Part shown: positions 23,291-34,585 of the stretch, piece after piece
Position numbering within the stretch: position 1 is the stretch's first letter
How the letters are laid out: each line of letters starts with the position of its first letter
Source: Biomphalaria glabrata
Taxonomy: Eukaryota; Mollusca; Gastropoda; Planorbidae
Direction: 5' to 3'
DNA length: 64,000 bases
NCBI RefSeq assembly: GCF_947242115.1
Contig: NC_074726.1
Location: 3,900,451 to 3,964,450 of the forward strand
The notes under the pieces: model-generated
What the model saw: the letters and a program-made list of their open reading frames with translations, nothing else
The model's database searches: none
Told to the model about the DNA's origin: nothing
Program-made: the position numbers and the translations under genes

Positions 23291-25539
23291 TTTCAGGAAA
23301 AAAAAAGTCAACTAAAAGACGATTACATCCAAACCCAAAGCTCTTACAGATCGGCACGAGAAGTCAGCAGGCAAGGTTCGAACCCAAGAACATTATTAAG
23401 ACAGTGTGAAGCGTACGCCACACGACCAGACAGTTATTAGATTTGTAGTTTGCAACTTCAGATAGCTTTTTTTTAAAATTAAGATTTAACGTCCCATGAC
23501 TGTAAGACTTTGTCAGATACGTACGCTCCCCTCGTCTCGCCCTGTACGCCGCCGCTGCCATAATCATTCGTACCTGAATCAAGTATGGCCTTTTTTGTAA
23601 TGGAAAAGAATGACTAGTATCAGGCTTAGCATTCAATCGATAAGTTTGTAGGTTTACTATTTACTAATTTAAATTAGCTTAGCTCTGGGGAAAAAAAGAA
23701 GATTGCTACTTTGAAAAATACATTGTATCATTATATAGAGAAAACTTTTTAAAATCGTGTACATTGTACTTGGGATCTATAACTATATACGTAAAAATAA
23801 ACAAGGTTACAAAGACAGTTTTTGTGGAAACACAAACTCAAAATCGGCCCCCGAAGTGGCCCACCCAGGCAGGTAAAAAGGCAGGTTTTTCAGAAAGAAT
23901 ATCAGAATGAAATTCTAGCAAAGCCAAATGACAGAGAAGAATGGAGAAAGAAGGCTGACAGATCCTGTGTAGTGCCCCAACGGTCTAGCAAACCAAAGTA
24001 GAATGATGGTGAAGTGAGATGTCCTATAAAGATTATCTAATTGATCTAATTGTTTTGAAAAGGGTTAATCTGCCATGTAAAGTCTCAAGAAAAAAACATT
24101 TCCGTAAAAAGAATAATCGTGTGTATAATGTGACCTACGCGTGATAATATAAAAAAAAGCTACTTATTAATTGTTTTTTTAAATTATGTTCCAGTTATAT
24201 GCATATTAAATAGATTTTTTTCTCTTTAAAAACAAAAGCTAAATTTTTTTTTGCAAATCTAATAGTTAGTATAACAGAACGTACTTACAACTTAGCTAAA
24301 CATTTGTACGTTTCCATAAATGTGTTAAAAATATGGTACATAGTCTCCATTACTAATGGGCTCCTGTCTTTGTGACTATTAATAGTGAATAGTTGTAAAC
24401 AGGGTGTATTTTAAATAAAAAAAAACTGCTTGCATAGTTGATTTAAAAAAAATAGTTTTAATTTTGCTTTCAGAAAAGAAAAAAGTAGTTGAATCAAAAC
24501 TTTGCAATGACTAAAATATCATGATGTCGGATTTTCAATATCTTTTCTAGTTTACGAGATCTAAACGGGACCTACGGATAGACAGACAGACCGCACAAAA
24601 CTAATAGCGTTGTTTCCCCTTGCCACTAAAAATGTAAAAATAGCGTTCCTTTTTTTTTTGGTACATTACCATTTAGCTTATTTTCTGCGTGTGGTGCCCC
24701 TCCCCCTGAGAGTAGAGCCCTAGGCATCGTGACCTCTGTCTGGTATCCACTGTAGTTAAGGTTTATAAAACATGGCGTAGGCATCCGTTTATAGATAAAT
24801 ATTATAACATCATTAAACCTAGTGATCAGTTTAAATCGTAAATATCTACAGAATTCAGTATTACGAACCACTATAAATTAACCAAGATCTATTCAAAACT
24901 TTTAAATATAACTTATTTTCTTACCTACTAAACAGATTTCTTCTTAGTTTAAAACAAAACACAGCTATAAACGAAACATTATGATAAGCTTCAGTTAAGT
25001 ACTAAACGTGTGTCTTGGTCTCCAGGCATGAGATCTTTGTCAGCAGACATTCCTGATATATTTAAACTCTGACCTTTGACATGTCTATACTAGGCGGTGT
25101 CAGTAAAAAAAATAATTGTCGAAGTGTCAATTTTCGCTTTAAGAATTTTTGTTTTTTACAATCATGTTTTTGGCTTGTGTGAATATTTTATTTTCTAAGA
25201 ATTGTGTCTCTGTACAACCTGTTCTTACAATTGTTTAGTTCAAATTTTAATCTTGATAACCTACAATGTTTAAAAGTGTAACTGTAGCCAAATAATGCTA
25301 GAAATATACTACTTATAATAAAACAATAATAACGAAATGGAAGACTGTTCAATTGTCGAAAAGAATTAACACATTTATGAACGCATAGACCGATCGGTCT
25401 ATGCTAGTGTGAATTAACAGATACACAGACAGGCGGACATACAGTCAAAAAGAAATATAAATTGAAATACACACAGATAAATAAAACAGACAAAGACAGG
25501 CAGACAGACATACATCACACAAACATATGTATATATGTG

Positions 25540-25588
<49 letters not shown>

Positions 25589-25589
25589 C
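23291..25589. other. Intergenic with repeat scraps, no gene seen
   Basis: A SINE-like minus-strand piece lies at about 23350-23440 ('gcaaggttcgaacccaagaa' has a B-box-like block). Positions 23838-23890 repeat the 'atcggcccccgaagtggccc' block, and 23905-24025 is a LINE C-terminal scrap (DREEWRKKADRS). The rest is AT-rich, with (GT)n at 25538-25570 and (GA)n at 25571-25588. Confidence 0.45.
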
Positions 25590-25925
25590 ATTTTACATCT
25601 TAAGTGAGGATGACCTCCCTTTGTAACTTCTTGTGTGACTAAAGAGGCCAATCCTTGATACACAGCTGCGGTCGCATGTTGGGCATATGCCGCCGTTGCA
25701 TTTTGACCCTTCTTTCTGCTTCTGTTGTGTATGACATCTGAAATTTGAGACCCTTCCTTTTTGCTCGCTCTCCATGTGGATCTATCCAATGCCACTTTTT
25801 CCCCAGCTGCTAGTGTCGATTTTAAAGAGCTTCATGTCGCGTTTGTATACATTCGTATACCGTAAAAGTGGGCGACCAGCGGCTCTCCTGCCTTCTATAG
25901 ATCGCCATACAGGATGTATTGTGGA
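25590..25925 (-). mobile_element. LINE ORF2 C-terminal fragment
   Basis: Minus-strand frames read GRPLLRYTNVYKRDMKLFKI, then a 'HMESEQKGR' block, then CPTCDRSCVSRIGLFSHTRS (a zinc-finger-like end), in the order typical of a LINE C-terminus. Several frame changes separate the blocks. Decayed relatives lie around 43700-43870, 44350-44545 and 55300-55480. Confidence 0.65.
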
Positions 25926-25933
25926 TCTAGATC

Positions 25934-25997
<64 letters not shown>

Positions 25998-26010
25998 AAG
26001 GCAAACAGTC

Positions 26011-26093
<83 letters not shown>

Positions 26094-26135
26094 AAGGCAA
26101 ACAGTCAGATAGATAGTTAGATAGATAGATATATA
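25926..26135. repeat. (GATA)n microsatellite
   Basis: Long GATA/TATC array interrupted twice by the same 'gaaaggcaaacagtca' block, so an internal segment was itself duplicated. Confidence 0.97.
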
Positions 26136-26732
26136 GCGCAAAGCTCTAGCTAGGCTGTGTAAAAACAAATTCGTGGAAAACGCTATAGGCCTACCAGGGA
26201 GAGGTAAAAAGCCCCCACTATTTGTCATTCGCCTGTAAAAAACCACACACCTGACGTGGTTATCAAACTTCTAGAAGTGTGTCGTGTCAAGGTTTTATTT
26301 ATATCAGGGTAGATCACCCAGGCCATTAAATTGTCGCTACACTTTACAGCAATATACAGACATTATGAACTGAATAGTGTGTGCTATTGTATATTTGATT
26401 TAAACCTCGCTATGTTTGCATCTTGTGTGTTTATTCGAAGATATAAGCATACTTAGAACAGTAAATAAATGCATTGTCTAGTGTGTTCATTCTGAGACTT
26501 CACCCTAGCAAGGCTGTGAGGTAAGTGTTTTGGGCTATGTGTTTTGTTTCTGCACTAACTTTGAAAATAAACCCTGGTTGTTAAAACTAAGGCACGTTCT
26601 CATCGATCTAGTTATTTTTAGTATGTGCTATATAGTATAATATATACACAAATATATATATATAGTGCTATTTTGTTTTTACCATAAATAGGTGCCGGTT
26701 CTTAATGAAAAGAAATAACTTTTTTCTCCAAC

Positions 26733-26813
<81 letters not shown>

Positions 26814-27429
26814 CACAGCTGTTACGGAAGATAAACAAAATCTAATTAAAGGTTATTAATACAAGTGATACCTGAATAACAATCCGCAGGCCATTTCTCG
26901 CATCTAACCCGATGCTATAGAGTCCAGATATCATCATGTTATGTTGTTTATTAATTACATATTAGTTAGACAAACATGGATACTAAATGTAGAGATATAG
27001 AGAAAGCAAACAGGCTCACCCATCTTGACATGACGTGATAGACTATATGGTGCTGTACTTGGACTTAAACGAGACCTAGTCCTCTTTATGTCTAGAAATT
27101 ATTTGTCAGTACTAACATTCCTTGGGGGGTCTTGTGTTGTCTATAGGTAGATCCGGCCTTGATGAGTTGTTACGTTAATAGAAGACAATAAATCAGAAAT
27201 GGTCAGAAGTCGCTATATGTTACACACGTTTTGTTAATAAACAATCATCTTTAAACATAAGTCTTATGATACACGTAAACCTTTTATTTTCTTGCATTAT
27301 TAGTGCACAACATTAAACACACACAACAAGAGCCTAGAAATAATAATACCACAAATGTATGGCTCCCTGGACTATTTAACATTCGTTTTGGGCCAATAAT
27401 AGAATATGCAGCTTATGCTTTGAAAAGCT
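26136..27429. other. Intergenic, no gene seen
   Basis: Contains an (AT)n microsatellite at about 26737-26809. Nothing else was identified. Confidence 0.45.
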
Positions 27430-27850
27430 CAAGAAGACATAAAGAAACTAGACCAAGCGCAAAATAGAGCAGTGAGATTTATAACAAACCAATATTCGCA
27501 TCTGACTAGAGTAACACCATTATTAAAATCACTCAATTTAGAGACACTTCATAACAGAAGGTTAATATATAGAACACTGAACCATAATTTACAAATAGAA
27601 AAACAAAACCTAATAAAATACTCAGAAAGACACAGACATAGAGGCATATTTCCTATTCCATATGTTAGCCCAATTCGTACGAGTGCTCCTTATTTCCTGG
27701 TGTCATTAGAGAATGGGATGGGTTGCCTGAGTCAGAAAGGAAAACCAATAACTTAGCTGGGTTCCAGTCACTGATTAACATGAATGAATAGATAGACACG
27801 TGAATTGTGTAGCACGCAATTACCTTCTCTTTTGAAGTTAAGTCTGTCAT
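27430..27850 (+). mobile_element. LINE 3' end fragment ('AWNGLPE' family), longest copy
   Basis: The frame from 27472 reads RFITNQYSHLTRVTPLLKSL, then LIYRTLNHNLQIEKQNLIKY, then a degenerate end. This is the C-terminal region of a CR1/jockey-like LINE polyprotein. The tail 'gaagttaagtctgtcattta' closes it. Relic, with frame changes near the end. Confidence 0.75.
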
Positions 27851-28252
27851 TTAAAAATAGAATTTTAGCATATTTACAAAGCATATTTCATGCTGTAAGA
27901 CAATGTCTTCGATTTCGAAGATTGAGGATGAGTGCAGTATTTCACGTGACCTTTTGCGACCTGCATATTTTGCCAAATCGTATACACACAAAGCTGTGTT
28001 ACACAAAATGAAAAAAAAATTGGTATCACAAATCAATACTTTAAAATCAATACTATAATATGTGATTAGAACATACTTATTCAAAAGGGCAATACTGCAA
28101 GACATCTCTGTAAGTAAATCTCATTAACATTATAATTTAAGAGTATACTCTAACAGATTGCTATTTCTAAATTTTCGAGAATCTAGTCAGACCAAAACTT
28201 TTAATTAATCTATCCTGTGTTAATACACATTTTTTTTTACTTTTCTTTATAG
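27851..28252. other. 5' flank of GTPase gene; LINE-tail scrap
   Basis: Positions 27895-27980 are a minus-strand scrap of the LINE 3' tail ('gtgcagtatttcacgtgacc'). The segment ends in a pyrimidine-rich tract and an acceptor-like 'ctttatag' at 28252, so the gene that follows probably has an upstream exon that I could not find. Confidence 0.45.
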
Positions 28253-28262
28253 GAGGCTGAAA

Positions 28263-29318
28263 ATGAGCAAAACAATTAATTTACTTCTGATCGGTACAGC
28301 TGGCAACGGTAAAAGTGCCACCGGTAACTCAATCCTTGGCCAGGAGAAGTTTGCCACGTCAGCTGACTTTACAGATGCCGAGAAATTCGTCAAGAAAGGT
28401 TCCAGTGTATTTGAAGGCTCCACCATCAACGTCGTGGATGTCCCCGGCATCGATACGGACAACAAGAACGAGGACGTGTTCAAAAAATTCCAGACTTTGG
28501 TCAAAAAAGCCTTCGACATATGTCAAGATGGCTTCTCTGCTTTCATTTTAGTTCTGAAATACGGAAATCGATTCACGCGCCAGGAGCACGAGACGCTGAA
28601 GCTGATCAGGTCAACCTTCGGCGATGACGTCATCAAAAATCAAGTCATCTGCGTGCTGACCCACGGCGACATGTTCAAAGCGGATATGGAGCAAGACGGT
28701 GACGAGGTCGAGTTCGAGGTTTGGTCAAAGAAACAGGAAGGGGCCATCCAGAAACTTTTTCAGGAATGCAACTATAGATGCATTCTCTTCGATAACAAGT
28801 CTAAAGATAAGAGTACAACCTATGAGCAACTGAGAAAGCTTATCGCACTGACTTGTGAGACTCTAACATACACTGATGATCTATACCATTCATCAGAGTC
28901 TGGTCGATCTGATTTATTGGAAGAAATCAAAGCCCCTGAACAAAACAGACAGATCATGGCGATCATTGATACTTTTAGATCAGAAATGAAACAGATAGAG
29001 CAGGAATGTGAAAACGACTCCAGCCATCAGATTGAGCTTTTAAAGAATCTATTAGCCAGAGTTAAGGACTATGAAAATTGTCTCGATGTGCCGAAAGCAC
29101 TGGCGACGAAATCTCTCAATCCTAGAAGCATGCTGGCTGTGTTAGTGAGTGAGCTTAAGTCGAGAACAAAATTGTTAGAGTTAGATCGTAATTCAGCACC
29201 AGAGCCAACGAAGGATGACAAGGAAAAGATAACAGAAAACAGTTCCTTCAAAAGACATGAAAATAAAAGAGTCCCAATTAGGCCTACTCCAAAAAAAGGT
29301 AAAAGCAAGGAAAGTTAA
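28263..29318 (+). CDS. GIMAP/AIG1-like GTPase, compact form
   Basis: Single recognised coding exon, 351 residues, ATG in a good context (gaaaATGa) ten bases after an acceptor-like 'ctttatag'. The P-loop GTAGNGKS is at residues 11-18, the GNSILG block follows, G3 DVPG is at 59-62, the 'ILVLKYGNRFTRQEHE' box at 95-110 and G4-like THGD at 133-136. All GTP-contact motifs look intact. After the GTPase domain there is a helical region to about 290 and a basic, proline-containing tail (KRVPIRPTPKKGKSK). There is no long coiled coil or membrane segment. It is the likely sister of the gene at 32429 by domain layout and sequence ('VPGIDTDN', 'KYGNRF', 'DGF.A..LVLK'). The frame is open back to the acceptor, so a short extra N-terminus from an upstream exon is possible. 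Probably an active GTPase; role inferred. Confidence 0.9.
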   Translation: MSKTINLLLIGTAGNGKSATGNSILGQEKFATSADFTDAEKFVKKGSSVFEGSTINVVDVPGIDTDNKNEDVFKKFQTLVKKAFDICQDGFSAFILVLKYGNRFTRQEHETLKLIRSTFGDDVIKNQVICVLTHGDMFKADMEQDGDEVEFEVWSKKQEGAIQKLFQECNYRCILFDNKSKDKSTTYEQLRKLIALTCETLTYTDDLYHSSESGRSDLLEEIKAPEQNRQIMAIIDTFRSEMKQIEQECENDSSHQIELLKNLLARVKDYENCLDVPKALATKSLNPRSMLAVLVSELKSRTKLLELDRNSAPEPTKDDKEKITENSSFKRHENKRVPIRPTPKKGKSKES

Positions 29319-29368
29319 AAAAGAAAATATTCCTTAAAAAAAAAAAGTTTATTTACGGAGGAGCACTA

Positions 29369-29413
29369 CACATTTAAAGTCGCATATCTCACACATTTAA
29401 AGTCGCATATCTC
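29369..29413. repeat. Two-copy 22-bp direct repeat in 3' flank
   Basis: 'cacatttaaagtcgcatatc' occurs twice in a row about 50 bp after the stop codon. Confidence 0.85.
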
Positions 29414-29689
29414 AATACAGTAGATGTATTTCCCTTTTTCGATGTAAAAGCTCAATTTATTAATTACCATAATCAAACTGACTCATTGTTTCACAAACTT
29501 TTCCCTTAATGGTACATTCTGCACAGTATTTAGCTGAACCTCTCCCACTGTCTTAGATTAATTCACATGGTGGTCTTCTAGTTCATTATTCCAGTAGTTC
29601 GTGGAATACCTATTGAGGCCTCGCGAAACACTAGGGTACAGTTTGGGAAACAATAAATAAACTGATTTTTTTTTTATTGATTAATTTTT

Positions 29690-30060
29690 CGTTAGGGACA
29701 TTGAATTACTGTAAAGTGTCACCTTGATCCGAGAATGGGCGTGGGAAAAATTACGTGTTCAAACTGTGTACCAGGCAGGCGGAGTGAGTCGATATAAGCT
29801 TTGTAAAAAAATGTAAATTAAAATGTAGTCAGTTTAGATCACCAGGCAGCAGCAGTTAATTTATGAGAAGATCCTAAGACTAACTCTTTCCCCCTTTTCT
29901 GCTATATAAAACAAAATTAATAATTAACTTTTACTAATGAATAAACTAAGATGTTGATTTTTTGATTGATTCCATTATTGTCATCAACAATGAACAATTG
30001 TGCAAAATTTCAAATTGATCCGAGAATAGGAAGTGGGAGGACAAATATTTTCAACTCTGT
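29690..30060 (-). repeat. Dispersed repeat copies
   Basis: Positions 29710-29815 and 29990-30050 both carry the reverse of the family 'gatccgagaatgggcgtggg' seen at 34735-34830, 14795 and 63125. The second copy lies in a short open frame (29966-30265), which is therefore repeat-derived. Confidence 0.55.
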
Positions 30061-30339
30061 AACAGATGTTGATCCTGATGTTAAGGTATTTTTTAATCAA
30101 ATTGTAACTTGGTTTATTTTTCTCTTCTCTATTAATACTTTTTTTTTTCTTATTGGGACAGATCCTGATACAGCAGAACCTAAGGTAGTTTTTTATTTTT
30201 TATTTTTGCGATTTGGTATTTCGTTAGGTTTACCTTTTTTATTAATAAAAGTCTATGTGATATAATTTAGTGGTGCACTAATTTAACTGCCGAGATATAT
30301 TTTTATTTTTTATTGTCTTATTTAGAAAATTTTGTTTAT

Positions 30340-30608
30340 TTATTAAAGAAGTATACAGTATTTCACGTAGCTACGCAGACCTAGCTGTGATCTACATATT
30401 TTACCACATCCAACGCAGACATAACCGTTTTGTTTGTAAAATATTTTACATGTTTCGGATGTTCCTCTAGAGTTGAAGATAACTTACTTCCTAGTCCAAA
30501 CCTCCCGCGGGACGACAGAGAATGCCAGCGGGCACGGTATGAACCCAGGACCATTGAAAAGTCCAAACGATAGTAAAGCGTGCATACCGCACGATCAGGC
30601 TGCCATCC
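30340..30608 (-). repeat. LINE-tail scrap joined to SINE family 2
   Basis: Positions 30350-30405 are a LINE 3'-tail scrap ('acagtatttcacgtagctac'). Positions 30444-30608 are a SINE family 2 copy matching 404-570 ('cttcctagtccaaacctccc' ... 'ccgcacgatcaggctgccat'). Confidence 0.6.
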
Positions 30609-30779
30609 AAACCGCTTTTTGCCGGTGGTTTGTTTAGGTGCTCTTTCCGTCGTCTACGTATGTCTTCGACAGAAGATTCCCTTGACGACACGAACGAAAG
30701 AAGGGAGGGGGTAATATTACTGTTTAATAAGTGTGCTCATGAAATGACAAAATGGGTAACTGTTAATGTAAATCCAAGT

Positions 30780-31532
30780 CAGGGCCGGTCCTACGGGTTG
30801 CGGGGCCCTATGCGAAACGGATTGCGCGGGGCCTAATTTGGGTTGTGATAAGAATAATAAGTTAAAATTAATTATTAGAAAACAAATTCGTCTTTGCATT
30901 TTATGTATACTTTAATAAGTACAAAATCACTGTCAAATTAACTTTACGAGCCATCTGCAGAAGTATTTTTTCCAAAAAAAAAACAACAAAAAAGCAGATA
31001 AACATTCAAATCTGCCTTTTAGATTTACTATCGACAAGCAAAATATCGCTTTTGTTTTTGTTTTTCTTAAGAGGTCGAGATAGATTTAGGTTTATATTTG
31101 TATGCCAGTGACTATGAAAGTAAATTAAATATTGGAATTTCTTGTTTTGGTTAAAACTCGGCTTTTATTACACTTTTATTAAATGAAAGCTGACAAAGTT
31201 GTTTTTTTAATCGCTTGTAGGATTGGCGTTTTTCATATTGAATGACACCCCGAAATGACAATTTTGTCTGTTTTACGGAGATTTGCATCAGTTTTCAGAA
31301 GATAATAATATAATAAATAATAAATAATAATATTATAATATAATAATTTCAAGAGATTTTCATGACTTTTTCGTATATTTTATAATTTCAGGAGAATTCA
31401 AGGAACCCTTTAATAATAAGTTAAAATGGTTTAATTTAATAATTTACACCTAGAATTGGCATCGCGCAGGGCCTATGAAAGTGCGGGGCCCACTGCGGTC
31501 GCATAGGTTGCAGTGGCCTAAGACCGGCCCTG
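30780..31532. mobile_element. hAT-like non-autonomous element
   Basis: Ends are CAGGGCCGGTC and, inverted, GACCGGCCCTG. It is flanked by atccaagt (30772-30779) and atccaagc (31533-31540), a 7/8 match for an 8-bp target-site duplication. The GC-rich ends (ggggcctaatttg, gcggggcccactgcg) enclose an AT-rich middle with no open frame. Confidence 0.8.
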
Positions 31533-31684
31533 ATCCAAGCTATACATGTTGGTAAATATTCAACCTAAAGAGACTAAACACCAAAACCATTCTGTTCCAA
31601 TTTACGAATAAATCTTGATTATACGCAGCTTTTTCTATTTCGATGGAAGTATTCAGCTCCGAATTTTAACAATATACAGAATAT

Positions 31685-31870
31685 TTATCTTACAGACTTT
31701 ACTTCAAACAAGAAGATAATTACGTCCTACACATTTCATGTGTCAATCTAGTCATGCATGTTAATCAATGACTTAAACTCTGCTAAGTCTCTGGTTTTCC
31801 TGGCTGATTCAGGCAACCCATTCCATGCTCTAATGGCACTAGGGAAGAAATTGTGAAAATACGGATTTTT
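31685..31870 (-). mobile_element. LINE 3' end fragment ('AWNGLPE' family)
   Basis: On the minus strand it has 'gcatggaatgggttgcctga', 'ccaggaaaaccagagactta' and 'gtcattgattaacatgcatg', then the AAGTAA-type tail. 5'-truncated. Confidence 0.75.
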
Positions 31871-32428
31871 TTTTTTTACTTTATCAAGGACAAGTTGTCT
31901 GACTTTCTGTTTTTTTGTCACACTCCCATTGACATGACACTATAATCTATTTGAAGTCAGATAGGCAAACTTAAATGAACACGATACTATTTGCACACAC
32001 TTACACGTTAGTGCACGGCCCATTGTGATTGATACACACACACACATATTCCCAGAATGCAATGCAAAGCTACTGTATTAAATTGCGCAGCCTGATGTCT
32101 TCTGTGATGATTGTATCCGTATGTAATTAACTCAAGTTTTTTTTTTAATTGTCGAAAGACATAATATATGTGTCCATGTCAAAGGTCATGACAGAAGTTC
32201 ACAAAATCTTCCATTATTATCGCGCTTATGATTGCATCTGAGACATCTTCCTTTTCTCTTGGACACATACGCTTGGAAATTATGTAATATTTTTGTATAG
32301 TGATTAAAGCATTACTTGATTATACATATAATTCTAAGAGTAGAATATAGTTGCATACAAATATAATTGAAAATCATATATGATAATTTACGCATTAACC
32401 TTTTTTTTTTCTTTCTGCCATTGTGTAG
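31871..32428. other. 5' flank of GTPase gene, no exon recognised
   Basis: AT-rich, with a short (CA)n at 32034-32046. It ends in a T-rich tract and 'ttgtgtag' acceptor at 32428. The exon carrying the start codon of the next gene should lie here or further upstream, but I could not identify it. Confidence 0.4.
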
Positions 32429-33508
32429 GTGTCCGACACTGCTGAACGTCAGTGCATAAATCTCCTATTGCTGGGAACAACCGGAAATGGGATAAGCTCT
32501 GTTGGCAACGCTATTCTAGGGAAACCAAGATTCCCTGTCTCATCCAACAGTAAAAGCAGTGCAGCCGAGGTAGCTCTAGATTCACGAGACTTCGACATTT
32601 GCACAGTTAGGGTCATCGATGTCCCAGGTATCGATACAGACAACAGCTCCGTTGACGACTTTAACCAATTCCAGCGATACGTCGATGAAGCGTTTAGGAA
32701 ATGTAAAGATGGCTTCAACGCCGTCGTCCTGGTTTTAAAATACGGAAACAGATTTTCAGGCCAGGACAGTCACACGGTGAAACTCGTAACTGGGACTCTG
32801 GGAAATTCTGTCCTACAGAAAAATATAATTTGTGTCTTCTCTTACGGAGACATGTATCAAGAAGATGAAATAATCACTTTTAAAGATTGGTGCTATCGGC
32901 AAGTCGGGGGGCTACGTGATGTGTTTAAAAAGTGTCAATACAGGTGTGTCTTGTTCAACAACAAAACCAAAGATGAGAACAAAGTAATCGAGCAGTTCGA
33001 AAATCTTTTCTCTCTCACAAAACAAACACAGAAGTACTCAAACCGTGACTACAAAGCAGCCAACAGGGAGCGAAAAGGTTTTGAAAATAATTTCTTTACT
33101 AAAGATCGCATTCAGGAATCTCTAGAATCTTTCCTACAAATCATGATCGAGTATGAAGAAATACTTAATCAATCGCAAGAGGTCGATAGTCAAATAGCGT
33201 TGTTAAAAAGGAAACTCCAAACGCTAAAGAGTCACGAGAGAAAGATTTCTGGTTACGGGGAACAATGTCAACAAGTCCTCCTGCCATTAGTAAGACAGCT
33301 GACGGAAACAATACAGAGAACTATAGAGGAGATTGACTCAGAGAGACCGACAGTGTTTATTCGAAACTCTGGGAATAGAAGAACCAATGATAGTAATGTA
33401 TCCAGATATTCTACCACCAGAGACACAAGAGCTTTAATTGGAGAACATCCTAATGAATCTCATAGACAGAAGAGCACAACATGTTGTTCTTCGTGTGTTA
33501 TTTTATAA
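32429..33508 (+). CDS. GIMAP-like pseudo-GTPase with CaaX-type C-terminus (5' partial)
   Basis: The recognised coding exon begins at an acceptor (ttgtgtag|GTG TCC GAC) and has no ATG near its start, so an upstream start exon is missing from this model. The exon encodes 359 residues. GIMAP hallmarks are clear: GNAILGK after the P-loop, G3 DVPG at 64-67, 'VLVLKYGNRFSGQD' box and SYGD at 138-141. The P-loop reads GTTGNGIS instead of GxxGxGKS: the lysine that contacts the nucleotide phosphates is isoleucine (codon ATA at 32492-32494). The protein ends CCSSCVIL, a CaaX box whose final Leu favours geranylgeranylation in known enzymes, preceded by cysteines that could be acylated. No transmembrane segment is present. 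I infer a nucleotide-binding-impaired, lipid-anchored member. It lies about 3.1 kb downstream of, and parallel to, the compact gene at 28263. AATAAA follows at 33777. Confidence 0.85.
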   Translation: MSDTAERQCINLLLLGTTGNGISSVGNAILGKPRFPVSSNSKSSAAEVALDSRDFDICTVRVIDVPGIDTDNSSVDDFNQFQRYVDEAFRKCKDGFNAVVLVLKYGNRFSGQDSHTVKLVTGTLGNSVLQKNIICVFSYGDMYQEDEIITFKDWCYRQVGGLRDVFKKCQYRCVLFNNKTKDENKVIEQFENLFSLTKQTQKYSNRDYKAANRERKGFENNFFTKDRIQESLESFLQIMIEYEEILNQSQEVDSQIALLKRKLQTLKSHERKISGYGEQCQQVLLPLVRQLTETIQRTIEEIDSERPTVFIRNSGNRRTNDSNVSRYSTTRDTRALIGEHPNESHRQKSTTCCSSCVIL

Positions 33509-33776
33509 ACTAGACAATTTTGAAATATCACTGAAAGAAGTTTATACATCAATCTACACTAGCATTTGTTATGTGTTAATTATCAGATAGTAGCTTTGAA
33601 TGTTTAAATGATTGTTGAAATGTAATGCAATATTGGAAAGTACATTCTATTTCTCTGTGTGTGATTGAATATAAAGTAGTGCATGTGTGTATGTGTTGGG
33701 GTTAATATTTCTTGATTGTATTCTGACATTTGCATTCTGTAACTAGTAAAAGGTTGCTCTAGTTTATAGAAATCTA

Positions 33777-33782
33777 AATAAA
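33777..33782 (+). promoter_or_regulatory. Candidate polyadenylation signal
   Basis: AATAAA about 270 bases after the stop codon of the 32429 gene; the next stretch turns A-rich. Confidence 0.45.
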
Positions 33783-34064
33783 CTTATTTAAAACTTAAAA
33801 AAAGGATTAAAAAATGGAATGATTGATTTGAATGGATTGTATTAGTAAACACTTGTTTTTTTCTTGGACTGTATATTAGTACTATGTTTCAAGTTATAAT
33901 ATTCATATAAATATATGGCTCAATTTTCGTATGCATATGCTCTGGACTGTTGTCTAGTTGGTCAGGGGTACTAAACCTGCTCTCAACATCCTTTGAAGAC
34001 CAACGGGAGGTTTGTGTAGGAGTATCCGAAACAAACAAAGAGCAATTATAACGCACACGTATAA

Positions 34065-34585
34065 AACCATTCCCTTGTCCCTAGTTTTCTGTCATTAAGT
34101 TATGTCGTCTGCTGAAGAATTGAATAGAAATAAAATACAAATAAATACATTTCTCAGAGTTCTCATTTTAAAATGTTTCATACGTTTGTTACCATTTTTT
34201 TTTGGTTTCGTATAAAACCATTCCCTTGTCCCTAGTTTGCTGTCATTAAGTTATGTCGTCTGCTGAAGAATTGAATAGAAATTAAATACAAATAAATACA
34301 TTTCTCAGAATTCTTATTTTAAAATGTATCATATGTTTTTAAAATTTTTGGGGTGTTTTCGTTTCAAATGGTTTAGATTTTAACAATGCCGTATAGGAGA
34401 TTCCTACGATAGAAATGTTAAACACAGTAATCTCATCATTGTTTGCATGTTAATCCTAACGCACTTTTTAAAGCCTTTCCCTTGTCTGCTCTGATATTAT
34501 GCCGTCTGCTGGAAGATGTCATTGAATGGAAATAAAATACTAACAATAACGAGTTTTTTTTTTTCAAATGTTACATACATTTTTG
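34065..34585. repeat. Tandem duplication (~148 bp), three copies
   Basis: Positions 34065-34190 and 34213-34338 are nearly identical ('aaaccattcccttgtcccta' ... 'aaatacatttctcagagttc'). A third, more diverged copy lies at about 34470-34585 ('cctttcccttgtctgctctg'). None is open. Confidence 0.85.

Noticed and set aside
22203-23357. 384-codon minus-strand open frame with 11-residue repeats
   Set aside because: Explained by a 33-bp minisatellite in frame. Kept only as a repeat and a low-priority check.
25782-26246. 154-codon minus-strand open frame
   Set aside because: Mostly translated GATA microsatellite plus a LINE fragment.
29966-30265. Candidate upstream exons for the 32429 gene (exon-like piece 30162-30184 with AG and GT sites)
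   Set aside because: The open frame overlaps a copy of a dispersed repeat and shows no family similarity.
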